This document shows, one piece after another, positions 42,567 through 51,359 of a stretch of 64,000 nt of DNA. A program made the translations under genes and the position numbers. The stretch is from Desulfuromonadales bacterium (GTDB lineage: Bacteria; Desulfobacterota; Desulfuromonadia; Desulfuromonadales; BM103), in the NCBI GenBank assembly GCA_030145195.1, contig JAQYVY010000011.1:1-64000 (forward strand), read 5' to 3'. The notes beneath the pieces are model-generated. The model was not told where the DNA came from. It saw only the letters and a program-made list of their open reading frames with translations, and did not search any database. Every line of letters begins with the position of its first letter. Position 1 is the stretch's first letter.

Positions 42567-43034
42567 ATGCCGAGTCTTAGACTCCTCTATCTCTTCGTTA
42601 TCATGCTTTGCTGCGGCCTTGTCTCTGCCTCCTGTGCAGCGGAAAAGTCGTTGAACCCAGGGTTGGTCGAGGGCGAGCTGGTTGCTTGCCCGGACTCGCC
42701 CAACTGTGTCTCCAGTGATGCTCTAGACGAGAAACACCAGATCGCACCACTGATGTTTTCGATTCCCGCTGCTGAGGCTTGGCAATTATTGAAAGTGCAG
42801 CTTGCAACGCTTCCACGCACGGTCGTCGTCACTGACCAGCCCGGCTATCTTCACGTGGAGTGTCGGAGTGCGGTGTTTGGTTTTGTCGATGACCTGGAGT
42901 TTCAGCTGCGGGCTGCGCAAGGGCATATTGCCGTTCGTTCCGCTGCGCGCAGCGGCTATTATGATTTCGGTGCCAATCGACGGCGCGTCGAAGCATTGCG
43001 CTCGGCACTCCTCCATGTGGGTGTCGCCCCATAG
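42567..43034 (+). CDS. DUF1499 lipoprotein
   Basis: The 155-residue product has a lipoprotein-like signal (GLVSASCAAE, cysteine near 23). The DUF1499 signature ACPDSPNCVSSDA is present, then VTDQPGYLHVECRSAVFGFVDDLEF and SAARSGYYDFGANRRRVEALR. The function is unknown. It is 48 bases downstream of the 42162 gene and probably in the same transcript. Confidence 0.88.
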   Translation: MPSLRLLYLFVIMLCCGLVSASCAAEKSLNPGLVEGELVACPDSPNCVSSDALDEKHQIAPLMFSIPAAEAWQLLKVQLATLPRTVVVTDQPGYLHVECRSAVFGFVDDLEFQLRAAQGHIAVRSAARSGYYDFGANRRRVEALRSALLHVGVAP

Positions 43035-43107
43035 CCTCTTACCGTGGCCAAGAGTTGCTCTCTAGTCGACCCCGATTACGGGACTCAAGGGCTTGCAGGG
43101 TTTTTGA

Positions 43108-43138
43108 TTGACAGTTCTTTATTGCTTGCCATTAAAAT
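43108..43138 (+). promoter_or_regulatory. possible promoter for the GNAT-kinase gene
   Basis: A perfect TTGACA (43108-43113) is followed by TAAAAT (43133-43138) with a longer-than-ideal spacer of 19 bases, 139 bases upstream of the start at 43277. A palindromic GGTCGATTTTAGGCTTAAAA stretch lies downstream. Confidence 0.35.
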
Positions 43139-43276
43139 GGCATTCCAGGGTAAGGCGCAGCTGGAAAGTTGCATTAAAATCAGGTCGATTTTAGGCTTAA
43201 AATCAGCAGGTAGGGATGATGCGCTGCGGTTTTGGTGCAGTCTTTGGCAAACGCTTTCAGAAATATAAGGCACGCT

Positions 43277-45250
43277 ATGGAATGGGATCCCAATCAATAT
43301 CCATATATTCAACAGCTGACCCCTGAATACGAAAAAGCGATTCGACAATCGCCCCTCCTCAATATCGATTCTCTGCTGATTCCTTCTCCCTATATCCTCG
43401 ATAAAACCATCGATATCGACTACGAGCACAGCTTCGTGTGGGACGAAAAGGGGGAGTTGCTCGGCTATTTGCTGGTCTATGCCACGCCGGATCAGAAAAC
43501 CTTCCACATCTACAAACTGGTGACCAACCCGTTCGGTCGAGGGAAAGGCATCGGCACGACATTCCTTCGCTTTCTTGCTCAAACGGTAACCCCTGATTCC
43601 CATATCTATCTCTATGTCTGGGAGAAGCTCTTAAGCTCGATTGACTTCTTCAAGACCAGAGGATTCAGCATCACCGATCTGGTTGTCTTCCGCAAAATGA
43701 AGTTTCACTTGATGTCGGTTACAGCAGAGACGCTCAGGGGAAAGTTGGCTGCAGAGAAACACCAGGATGTTTCTGTAGTCGAAGAGCTGAGCAAGGTGCG
43801 CCACGATGTGAAAAAATCTCTCAAGGTTCTCTTCGATATGACCGCCATGCTATCGGTCGGCAACTTCAACAAGGTTTCTGAGGATATTAACCGGGAAACC
43901 ACAGCCCTTCTTAACACCTTGAATATGTACGAAGACAAGATTCACCTTTCACATAAAGTCTCTCTCAAGGAGCTGATCACAGAGCGAGTCATCCCCTTCA
44001 TCGAAGCGGTGGATAGTTCTTGTGAGGTGAAGCTGATCCTTAAGTCGAAGATTGAGCCGGTGAACGGCAGTTACATCAGTTATAGCCGGGCACTGATCAA
44101 TATTGTCTCCAACGCTCTGGATGCGATCAAGTCTGCGGGAAGACGTGGCGTACTCGAGTTTGTGCTGGAACAACAGGAAGACACCGTGACTCTGGCCATA
44201 ACCGATAATGGTGCCGGGATCGCCGAGAAAAGCCTGAAAAAAGGGCCTGATCAGGTGCCGCTTTTTGTCGGCAAGTCAACCAAAGGAACCCATCCCGGTA
44301 AGGGGATCGGGACGCTGCAAACCTACGCCACCTTTGGTGCCGACCACATTGAGGTCACCAGCAAAGAAGGGGAGTTCACCAGGTGGACCATCAACCTGAA
44401 GAGAAGCAGTACCAGGGACACGGCGCTGCTGGCGGATCTGAGTACCCGATATGTCAGGTTGATCAAAACCACCCAAAAAGCCAAACTGACCAAAGAGACC
44501 AGCCGGAACGACATTACCATCTTCATCTGGCAACTCCGGCAAATGGAGCTGTTCAGTTTCGATCTGATTTACCATTTCAGCCGCTACAACAATATCCGCG
44601 ACATTTTCCAGAACATCTGTCTCTATCGCTTTGGCGGTAAATCGTTCGATTTCCTGAAGGAAGAGTTGGGTAAGTGCCGTATCGATAACCACTCGATCAG
44701 ATCGTGGCTGCTGGGCATAACCCGGCGTATCAACAAGTTCGATACCTGCATCATGCGGAATGTGCCGTTCCAGGAGTACAAAGACGTCCTGTTCCAAAGT
44801 TATGGCCAGGTCACCGACCGCACCATGATATTCACTCTTGATCCTGACACCGGGAATTTTTTTACGACTGACCGGAAACTTGCTGAACACCTCGACTTTG
44901 TGCCGTACCTCGGTCGCGAGAAGGACGACCTGCTCCGGGGCGAACTGGTTGGAGACATCAGAAACGTCCACAGTCCCATATACCTTGGGGTATGGACGGT
45001 CAAAAACCTTGACGACCTGCACCAAAAAATGAAGTTGATCCAGCGAGGTGCTCAACAGTTATTGTTGATGGGGCTTGAAAAAGAAAAGCGCATCGCCTTC
45101 TACAACACCACCTACAACAGATGTGAAAACGAGATTGATACCTTGCAGACAGTCACCCTTGGCGAAATGGCAACACTTGACGAGGCGGACTTCGGTCGGT
45201 TCATCAGGCCCGCAGACAGCGCGATGAGCGGACTGGTATCTTTTGAATGA
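43277..45250 (+). CDS. GNAT acetyltransferase fused to a histidine kinase-like ATPase
   Basis: The product has 657 residues. Residues 40-145 form a GNAT domain with the acetyl-CoA loop VTNPFGRGKGIGTTFLRFL. Residues 165-220 form a helical hairpin with a phospho-acceptor-like SKVRHDVKK (H176). Residues 255-390 are a HATPase_c domain: N-box INIVSNALDAIKSAG, G1 ITDNGAGI and G2 GKGIGTLQTYATFGADHIEV. Residues 395-657 have no recognised motif. There is no membrane segment or REC domain, and no adjacent response regulator. AAGG lies six bases before the ATG. It may link an acetylation or small-molecule signal to kinase activity (inference). Confidence 0.82.
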   Translation: MEWDPNQYPYIQQLTPEYEKAIRQSPLLNIDSLLIPSPYILDKTIDIDYEHSFVWDEKGELLGYLLVYATPDQKTFHIYKLVTNPFGRGKGIGTTFLRFLAQTVTPDSHIYLYVWEKLLSSIDFFKTRGFSITDLVVFRKMKFHLMSVTAETLRGKLAAEKHQDVSVVEELSKVRHDVKKSLKVLFDMTAMLSVGNFNKVSEDINRETTALLNTLNMYEDKIHLSHKVSLKELITERVIPFIEAVDSSCEVKLILKSKIEPVNGSYISYSRALINIVSNALDAIKSAGRRGVLEFVLEQQEDTVTLAITDNGAGIAEKSLKKGPDQVPLFVGKSTKGTHPGKGIGTLQTYATFGADHIEVTSKEGEFTRWTINLKRSSTRDTALLADLSTRYVRLIKTTQKAKLTKETSRNDITIFIWQLRQMELFSFDLIYHFSRYNNIRDIFQNICLYRFGGKSFDFLKEELGKCRIDNHSIRSWLLGITRRINKFDTCIMRNVPFQEYKDVLFQSYGQVTDRTMIFTLDPDTGNFFTTDRKLAEHLDFVPYLGREKDDLLRGELVGDIRNVHSPIYLGVWTVKNLDDLHQKMKLIQRGAQQLLLMGLEKEKRIAFYNTTYNRCENEIDTLQTVTLGEMATLDEADFGRFIRPADSAMSGLVSFE

Positions 45251-45745
45251 GCCAAGGCTTTCTTGAAACCTGCTGCTTTAGCCTCATGACTATCTCGTGT
45301 TTTCCCTGAGTTACAAGGACCTAAACACCTTTAATAGCTAAACAATATAGAGGCTAATGGTGTTTGGTTTGGAGGGTTTTTCTGCCAACAGAAATCACCA
45401 AAAGATCAACGAACAACAGAAGACACGCAGTGACACTCAACCTTGAGCGTCACTTTTTCATGCCCCGAAAAAACAGCTGTTTCTAAATCGTCTTCACTCG
45501 CATATACTTTGCCCATGTTCGGGCGACTGTACGGACATGACAACCCGGGATGACTGGATGTTTTCCCTGGCGGTTCGCATGAATCCTTTTAACCCGGACG
45601 CGTCCGCCGTCATCCACTAACTTTCGGGAGAGTAGCGGGGTCAGGGCTTGAGCGGTGCATCGCTTGTGACAATCAAGATCAGCCCTTTCGTTGGTTTTTC
45701 TTCTATCTGGCCAGCAGATAGGTCTATTAAACAGGGGAATATCTT
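45251..45745. other. long intergenic region with worn palindromes
   Basis: A hairpin GTGACACTCAACCTTGAGCG with its TCAC end (45429-45452) is related to the GGGGACAC family. A worn GGGGTCAGGGCTTGAG..TCAAGATCAGCCC pair (45638-45684) is related to 15149-15194. A 27-codon frame at 45537-45620 (MTTRDDWMFSLAVRMNPFNP) is open but lacks a ribosome binding site. Confidence 0.5.
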
Positions 45746-45835
45746 ATGCAGAAAAAACTTGTGTTTGTACTCTTGGTTGTCGCAATTATCGTTGCGGGGA
45801 TCTTGGCTTATGCGCAGACGCAGTTGTTGCTGTAG
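45746..45835 (+). CDS. 29-residue single-helix membrane peptide
   Basis: MQKKLVFVLLVVAIIVAGIL, then AYAQTQLLL and a stop. A basic start precedes one hydrophobic helix. AGGGGA lies eight bases before the ATG. It looks like a genuine small membrane protein or a bare signal peptide. No family is recognised, and it is too short to assign. Confidence 0.5.
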   Translation: MQKKLVFVLLVVAIIVAGILAYAQTQLLL

Positions 45836-45915
45836 TGAGCGAGTTCAGGTCACATCACTCTATCCGGGGCATGCAAATTCTGTGGCCCCAACATCTTTAG
45901 GAGCTTTAAACCGAA

Positions 45916-46179
45916 ATGGCCGATGCAAAAATTAAGGTACAGGTAGAGGGCAATCAGATCCTGGAGGTTGTGGTTTCTGACAAAGCAGTCGATGCGATCT
46001 GGATTATCCTCGGTGAAGGTCTCAATAATGTTAAGTGTAAACTAACACCCACGCGCAACAGCCTGGCCTTTGCTGGCAGTATTATGGGTCGTGAAATCAT
46101 CTACCAGCGGAGTGTTGCAGAGGTAAAAGCAGATATCGCCCAAGAGGAACATGATAGCTTTCAGTTTAGAACGCGGTAA
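45916..46179 (+). CDS. uncharacterised 87-residue protein
   Basis: This small soluble protein (MADAKIKVQVEGNQILEVVV, then SDKAVDAIWIILGEGLNNVK) probably has a compact alpha/beta fold with a charged tail. GGAG lies about twelve bases before the ATG, which is weak. I do not recognise the family. A GGGGGACATAACACC..GGAGTGTCCC worn palindrome follows at 46188-46222. Confidence 0.6.
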   Translation: MADAKIKVQVEGNQILEVVVSDKAVDAIWIILGEGLNNVKCKLTPTRNSLAFAGSIMGREIIYQRSVAEVKADIAQEEHDSFQFRTR

Positions 46180-46382
46180 GTGAATTGGGGGACATAACAC
46201 CTCCGATATGGGGAGTGTCCCGGTTTCTCCTCTGACGCCCGTGATACCGGTGGCGTAGGAGCTGACTGGAACAAGGTCACGCCATGGTGATTTGCCGGGC
46301 AGATACGGTATTCCTGAAAAATTCCCGTAGAGGGTAGAATATGTGATGGAACTATTACTTCTGTGACGAAGCGAGAGGATCT

Positions 46383-47468
46383 ATGCGTCAATGGCTGCTC
46401 GGGATACTACTCCTTCTTTTTTTGACGTCACTGGCGAGGGCTGAACCGATTGAGATGGGGGAAGCCTTCCCACGGGTGCCACTGCCAGCCCCGCTCGAAG
46501 CCGGGCAACGTAGTTACCTCGGCCTTACTGACGATCAGCCCTTTACCCTCGACCAGATTGAAGGCCGCCTGGTGCTGGTCGAGATGCTCAATGTCCTCTG
46601 TCCTCACTGCCGAAAGCAAACTGTGCCGTACAACCACCTTTACGATCTTCTGGAAAAGGATCCCGTAACCCGCGGACAGGTCAAAATGCTCGGTGTCGCG
46701 GTGGCCAACAGCGATGAACAGATCGATAATTTCGTCGTCATTTACGGCGTTCGCTTCCCGGTAGTTCCCGACCGCCGCTTCGACCTGCACCGAGCCTTGC
46801 GCGGTGGGCAGACACCCTTTTCCATCTATGTCTTGCGCGATGCTCCGGGCGAGGTTGGCGTGGTCGCCGACACCCATCTCGGCGAAGACCCTGACATGGA
46901 TGAGCTCTTCGACTATTTAAAGTTTTTGCTGAACAGTCAGGTCGCCGAGTTCGCCGCCCTGGCCCCGAAAAAGCCGCTGACCCGGACAACCCTCGTTCCG
47001 CCGCAATCGGAGGCGGAAATTTCTCTGCGAATCAAAACCGCATTTGCAGCTCAAGGGGAGGGGGTGCAGAACTTCCACCAACTGGATCTGCCCAGCGGTC
47101 GTCGGGTCTATACTGCCAGCCTTATCCGCAACGACCGACGCGAGCCACTCTTTGCTGAAGTCACCAGTCGCTCCGCCATCTGTGACATCTGCCACAATGT
47201 CCATTTCTTCTACTTGTTTGACCGCAAAGGGATGGTGCTGGCTTTTGAACCGCTGCACCTGACCAAGTATGGCAATGTCGAGTGGAGCGAGACCGAACTC
47301 ACATCCTTTCGCAAACGCGTGGTCGGTAAGCCGCTGATAGGCACCTGGAACTTCGATCCCAAGCTGGATGCCGTGACCAGCGCTACCATGACCTCGGCGA
47401 TCATATTCAACAGCCTTGATGAAAGTCAGAAGTTGCTGGAGGAGCTCAGGGCTCTAGGTCTGCTTTAG
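46383..47468 (+). CDS. periplasmic thioredoxin-fold protein with CXXCH and FMN-binding domain
   Basis: The 361-residue product has a Sec signal peptide (cleavage near 20). Residues 25-185 form a TlpA/AhpC-like thioredoxin fold with CPHC at 73-76. Residues 205-361 resemble an FMN_bind domain, ending FDPKLDAVTSATMTSAIIF, the DxxTxATxTS pattern whose threonine can carry flavin. Between them ICDICH (267-271) is a CXXCH that could bind haem c, or be redox cysteines. Three redox motifs in one chain suggest electron transfer between thiols and a flavin/haem centre in the periplasm. GAGG lies close before the ATG. Confidence 0.8.
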   Translation: MRQWLLGILLLLFLTSLARAEPIEMGEAFPRVPLPAPLEAGQRSYLGLTDDQPFTLDQIEGRLVLVEMLNVLCPHCRKQTVPYNHLYDLLEKDPVTRGQVKMLGVAVANSDEQIDNFVVIYGVRFPVVPDRRFDLHRALRGGQTPFSIYVLRDAPGEVGVVADTHLGEDPDMDELFDYLKFLLNSQVAEFAALAPKKPLTRTTLVPPQSEAEISLRIKTAFAAQGEGVQNFHQLDLPSGRRVYTASLIRNDRREPLFAEVTSRSAICDICHNVHFFYLFDRKGMVLAFEPLHLTKYGNVEWSETELTSFRKRVVGKPLIGTWNFDPKLDAVTSATMTSAIIFNSLDESQKLLEELRALGLL

Positions 47469-47511
47469 ACAACGTTCGCCAGCTTGAACAACCTCAAAAG
47501 CAGAACAAATT

Positions 47512-47540
47512 ATGGGGACACACTCTTTGTGTGACCCCAT
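47512..47540 (+). terminator. palindrome acting as probable terminator
   Basis: ATGGGGACACACTCTTTGTG with the complement TGACCCCAT pairs over about 12 bases, followed by TTTCT, 44 bases past the FMN-protein stop. It also belongs to the GGGGACAC family. Confidence 0.6.
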
Positions 47541-48113
47541 TTCTCTGCCCTGCTTGTGGTGAACAGGTACGCACGACAGCCCTTCAGTGGACTTTCTTCC
47601 GCTCAATCCTGCGCGACTGACTCCGGACACCTTTAGATTAACGTAAGAATATTGATAAATTATAATTTAATCCTGATCCTCCTCATTTTTAAATTCAAGA
47701 TAGTATTAAAACCCATAGAGTTCAGTCTGTTGTCTCTTTACATAAAGAATCTAACGATAAACCTTCTACATACACCGGCTACCATAGGTCCATTATTCTT
47801 ACAGGTTGTGATTGTGCGGCATTGAAATTGCTAAATTACGTTTTATGCATATTTGCCTTATTGGATTGGTCAGTGTAGGGCACTTAATGCTTTAGAGCAT
47901 ACTTAAGTGCGTTGGATAAACGTTGACAGCGTGATGGGTTTTGGTTGAGGCGTTCTGGTTGCGCTAAAACACGTAAAAAGAACGTTATATTGAGAAATTA
48001 TTGTCCCGGCGCCTCTGTACCAACCAACGGGTTCATGGTTTGAGTTTGCTTCAGCACCCGCACCTTGGTTGATGTCTTTATCACCGCCTGCTTCGTGACG
48101 TGGATACAACATT
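47541..48113. other. AT-rich intergenic region with an inverted repeat
   Basis: No credible gene is present. An inverted repeat at 47880-47910 (GCACTTAATGCT / AGCATACTTAAGTGC) could be an operator or hairpin for the radical SAM gene downstream. The stretch 47640-47780 is notably AT-rich. No riboswitch class was recognised. Confidence 0.45.
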
Positions 48114-49118
48114 ATGCTGCGATTTCTTTCGTCTGGAAAGATTGGCCTGACTCCAGAGGTCCTTAAAAAAGTACTGCTATCTCGCGAGGCAGAGCAAGAG
48201 AAGCTGTTTGCTATTGCTCGCAAGGTGAGAGATGAACAATTCCCTTCTCTTGAGGTTGAAATTCGGAGTGTTGTTGAGATCGGTAACTGTTGTCGTCAGA
48301 GGTGTCAGTTCTGTGAAAATGGCACCATTCCTTATCGTAGCAACTTCAGGCTTGATACCACCAAATTGACAGAAGCCGCAGTTCATGCCTACCAGCTTGG
48401 CCGCCGGGTTATTGTGATCCAGTCCGGTGAAACTGCAAGTCAGGCCTTTGTTGAACCTCTTTGTCGCAGTGTTGAATCGATCAAGTTGCTCTGTCCTGAC
48501 ATGCAGGTCATTCTCTCTCAGGGCAGTCTTAAACCTCATCAACTGCATCAGTTAAAAAAGGCCGGAACTGATCGCTATATCCTCAAGTTTGAGACCTCCA
48601 ACTCGGAACTGTACCGAAAGCTCAAGCCGCGCGACAGTCTCTTGAGGCGACTTGAACGGATATCTCTGTTGACCTCGCTCAGTTTTGTTGTCGGATCAGG
48701 CAATATCGTGGGGCTTCCGGGACAATCTCTGGATGATATTATCGACGATCTGTTGTTTGTGGCACACAGCCAATGGCCTATGGTCAGTGCCAGCGTTTTT
48801 GTCCCCGGTCGTGGCACTGCTCTTGCCGAAGAGCCCGCTGGCAGCGTAGAGCTTACCCTTAATGTTATGGCTCTGTTGCGTATCTTGGTGCCAAAAGCCT
48901 ATATCCCAACACCTAGTTCTCTTGAGCACTTGCAGCCCGGGGGACAACTGCGTGGCTTGATGGCTGGAGCGAATACAGTTAATGTCCAAGATGATGCTCT
49001 GAGGATGAATCGTGAGAATCGCCCTCTGGACTCATCTGGACGTTTTACTCCAGATCAAAAGCATCTGGTTGAAATCGTCAGTGCCGCCGGTCTGCTTTTG
49101 CCGGAATTGGTTTCCTGA
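48114..49118 (+). CDS. radical SAM protein, HydE/BioB-like
   Basis: The 334-residue product has the [4Fe-4S]-SAM motif CRQRCQFC (C60, C64, C67), then a TIM-barrel pattern with VIVIQSGETAS, YILKFETSNSELYRKLKP and SGNIVGLPGQSLDDIIDDLLF. It ends with a BATS-like region. This layout is that of HydE/PylB/biotin synthase relatives. HydF, HydG and hydrogenase genes are not in the window, so its role may lie outside H-cluster assembly. The ATG has no strong ribosome binding site. Confidence 0.85.
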   Translation: MLRFLSSGKIGLTPEVLKKVLLSREAEQEKLFAIARKVRDEQFPSLEVEIRSVVEIGNCCRQRCQFCENGTIPYRSNFRLDTTKLTEAAVHAYQLGRRVIVIQSGETASQAFVEPLCRSVESIKLLCPDMQVILSQGSLKPHQLHQLKKAGTDRYILKFETSNSELYRKLKPRDSLLRRLERISLLTSLSFVVGSGNIVGLPGQSLDDIIDDLLFVAHSQWPMVSASVFVPGRGTALAEEPAGSVELTLNVMALLRILVPKAYIPTPSSLEHLQPGGQLRGLMAGANTVNVQDDALRMNRENRPLDSSGRFTPDQKHLVEIVSAAGLLLPELVS

Positions 49119-49347
49119 CGTTTCCTTTCTCCCTTCTCCTTTTTCCTGAAGAAATATTGTTGCCTGTTCGTTCTTAATGGTCGTTATTCGTTCCTCTCTG
49201 TCCGGCCTGATTTTGAGCAGTCAAGACTGCTTGCGCCGTTTTTGGCGAAAAAAGAAGACAAATGATATGCGTAGGATTGGTGTGTTATTGTTTTATTCAG
49301 GAGACGGCTCTCTTGTATTATATCTACATATTAAAGCCCCCTAAAAG

Positions 49348-49575
49348 TTGATAACTTATAACGACTATCGCCACGTCATTTCTACCGAGAAAGGTGGTTA
49401 CGACTGGTCTTTGATCGTCCGTGGCGGCTATTGGTATGTCTATTCTGGCGCATCAAGATATTCCACCGGCATTGGGGCTGTTTTAGACGACTGGCAGCAT
49501 GTCGCTGTCACCGTCTGCCCGGATAGCGACAACACCCTCAAACCCGGTTACCACGCCAGCATGGGCCGATGGTGA
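49348..49575 (+). pseudogene. LamG-like domain fragment
   Basis: The frame (ISTEKGGYDWSLIVRGGYWY, then VYSGASRYSTGIGAVLDDWQ and HVAVTVCPDSDN) reads like the middle of a LamG/concanavalin-like jellyroll, usually found in long secreted proteins. There is no signal peptide, no ribosome binding site and an early stop, so this is a remnant. The upstream 49119-49347 holds hairpin-like GCAGTCAAGACTGC and no gene. Confidence 0.6.
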
Positions 49576-49647
49576 TAGCACCTGCGCCCCGTAGCCCTGA
49601 CGAAAAATGTAGCTTCCAGTAAGATTGTTTTATAGACTCTTGCACAT

Positions 49648-51273
49648 ATGTTACGTGAATTTTTCAGATACCTGTTGTTCCTGATCCTGATGTTGCCCCT
49701 CTTTGGCACCGGGATTTTACGTGCTGAGGTTATCGACACAGACACTGTCTGGTCTGGTGAAATCTTTGTCGCTGACAAGATCATCGTCGACAAAGGGGCC
49801 ACCTTGCTGATTGCCCCAGGTAGCCGGGTGACCTTCCGTCCGATGCCTGAGGGCGCTAAAAAAGGTGGTGGTCGCCTGATAATCTTCGGCCGCCTGATCG
49901 CCCAGGGCACAGAGGAGGCACCGATCTTCTTTACCTCGGCTGCCACAGCTCCTCAAGCCGGTGACTGGGAAGGCATCCGTTTTGAAAAAGCTGACCAACG
50001 GGTCAGCCGTGTTGACTTTTGCATCATTGAATACGCCCGGACTGGCATCAGTGGTCGCTATTCCGCCCTCCAGGTCGCAAAAACTCATTTCAGAAACAAC
50101 CTGATCGGACTTGCCGCACGCAACGGACTCAAGGGTAGCCTTTTCGACTGCCTTGCCACAACCAATACTGTCGGTGTGCGTTTCGAGCAGAACAACCTAC
50201 TGAGAGTGGTGAACTGCCGAATTGAAAATAATCAGGGCAGCGGTATCGTCTGCTCCAACAGTTCGCCGATCATTCAGAACTCTTCAGTCATTTCTAACGG
50301 CGAGCACGGTGTCTTCTGTCTGCGCGGTTCTTCCCCTTTAATCGAAGACAACCTGATCCGCGGCAATCAGTACGGTGTTTGGGCTGAGATGAATTCCAGC
50401 CCGACCATTCTGCTCAACGAGATCGTCAATAACGACACGGCGATCGGTCTGGAGCGTCTTTCCTTTGCTGTTATTGAGGCCAATCTTATTCATCAGAACA
50501 GGATCGGCCTCTTCTGTAACCTTGGCGGTTACCCGCATATTCACAAGAACAATATTTTTGACAACCGCGAACTCGCCATCGACCTCGGCAGTAATCAATC
50601 AATTGTTGTCGCCAGAGAGACGCCTTTCGACCGCAGGGCTGCGATGAACCTGCCGGTGCCAGGTCAAACCAAAGGTCAGCCTGACGAGGATCTTGACGTT
50701 GACTCTTCATTCCCCACCGAAGGCTTGATTGATGCTTATGGTAACTGGTGGGGCCGGGGAGCGCTTAAAGAATTACGGTCTGGGGAAGCCAACGTCAGCT
50801 TCTTTGAAGATGGTTACGATACGGCCAATTTATCCTACATGAACAAGACCTATCCGCGCGATCGGGTCGGCTATGCCGGTTGGTTTGAGCGGCGGATTGA
50901 ACAGTCTACGCGTCGAACTGTTCAATACTCGGGAGTTAAGGGCCGGGTTCTTCTCGATGAAAGCCCTGTCGTTGGTGCCAGGGTTCATGTCTACAGTGTC
51001 AATGACACGACATTTGAAAACGAGGGGATGACTTTCTCCGCACCGACTGGCTCTGATGGTCAGTTTCTCCTGCCTCTTAAGTCGGGCAGTTACCGTCTGA
51101 TCGCGATAAAATCTGTGCCACCCACCATTAAGCCGTCCTTTGCTTCCGAAGTCATTGAGAGGCTTTCCTCGATCAAGCCTGTTGTCGTCACTACAGAAGA
51201 ATTCATCAGTGTGAATATCCCCCTTAAACCTTCCTTTAATCCTGAGGTTGAGCCTCAACAGTGGACACCATAA
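49648..51273 (+). CDS. secreted right-handed beta-helix protein with carboxypeptidase-like C-terminal domain
   Basis: The 541-residue product has a signal peptide ending near GILRAE (26). A beta-helix of about 22-residue coils follows (about 90-330; for example VVNCRIENNQGSGIVCSNSS, PIIQNSSVISNGEHGVFCLR, SPTILLNEIVNNDTAIGL) of the NosD/pectate-lyase-like type. A C-terminal beta-sandwich (about 435-520: VKGRVLLDESPVVGARVHVY, GSDGQFLLPLKSGSYRLIAI) resembles carboxypeptidase regulatory domains. It is likely a periplasmic or surface binding protein. The substrate is unknown. Confidence 0.83.
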   Translation: MLREFFRYLLFLILMLPLFGTGILRAEVIDTDTVWSGEIFVADKIIVDKGATLLIAPGSRVTFRPMPEGAKKGGGRLIIFGRLIAQGTEEAPIFFTSAATAPQAGDWEGIRFEKADQRVSRVDFCIIEYARTGISGRYSALQVAKTHFRNNLIGLAARNGLKGSLFDCLATTNTVGVRFEQNNLLRVVNCRIENNQGSGIVCSNSSPIIQNSSVISNGEHGVFCLRGSSPLIEDNLIRGNQYGVWAEMNSSPTILLNEIVNNDTAIGLERLSFAVIEANLIHQNRIGLFCNLGGYPHIHKNNIFDNRELAIDLGSNQSIVVARETPFDRRAAMNLPVPGQTKGQPDEDLDVDSSFPTEGLIDAYGNWWGRGALKELRSGEANVSFFEDGYDTANLSYMNKTYPRDRVGYAGWFERRIEQSTRRTVQYSGVKGRVLLDESPVVGARVHVYSVNDTTFENEGMTFSAPTGSDGQFLLPLKSGSYRLIAIKSVPPTIKPSFASEVIERLSSIKPVVVTTEEFISVNIPLKPSFNPEVEPQQWTP

Positions 51274-51359
51274 GTCAGTTCAGACATGGTCTTTGTCTGC
51301 TTTCAGACCCGTTTCGTCTGGACTTTCTTCATGTCGATGGCTACTCTTTGTAAGGCAAC

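Noticed and set aside
43044-43268. 74-codon frame between the DUF1499 and GNAT-kinase genes
   Set aside because: It lacks a ribosome binding site, contains the TTGACA promoter-like element and has no family likeness.
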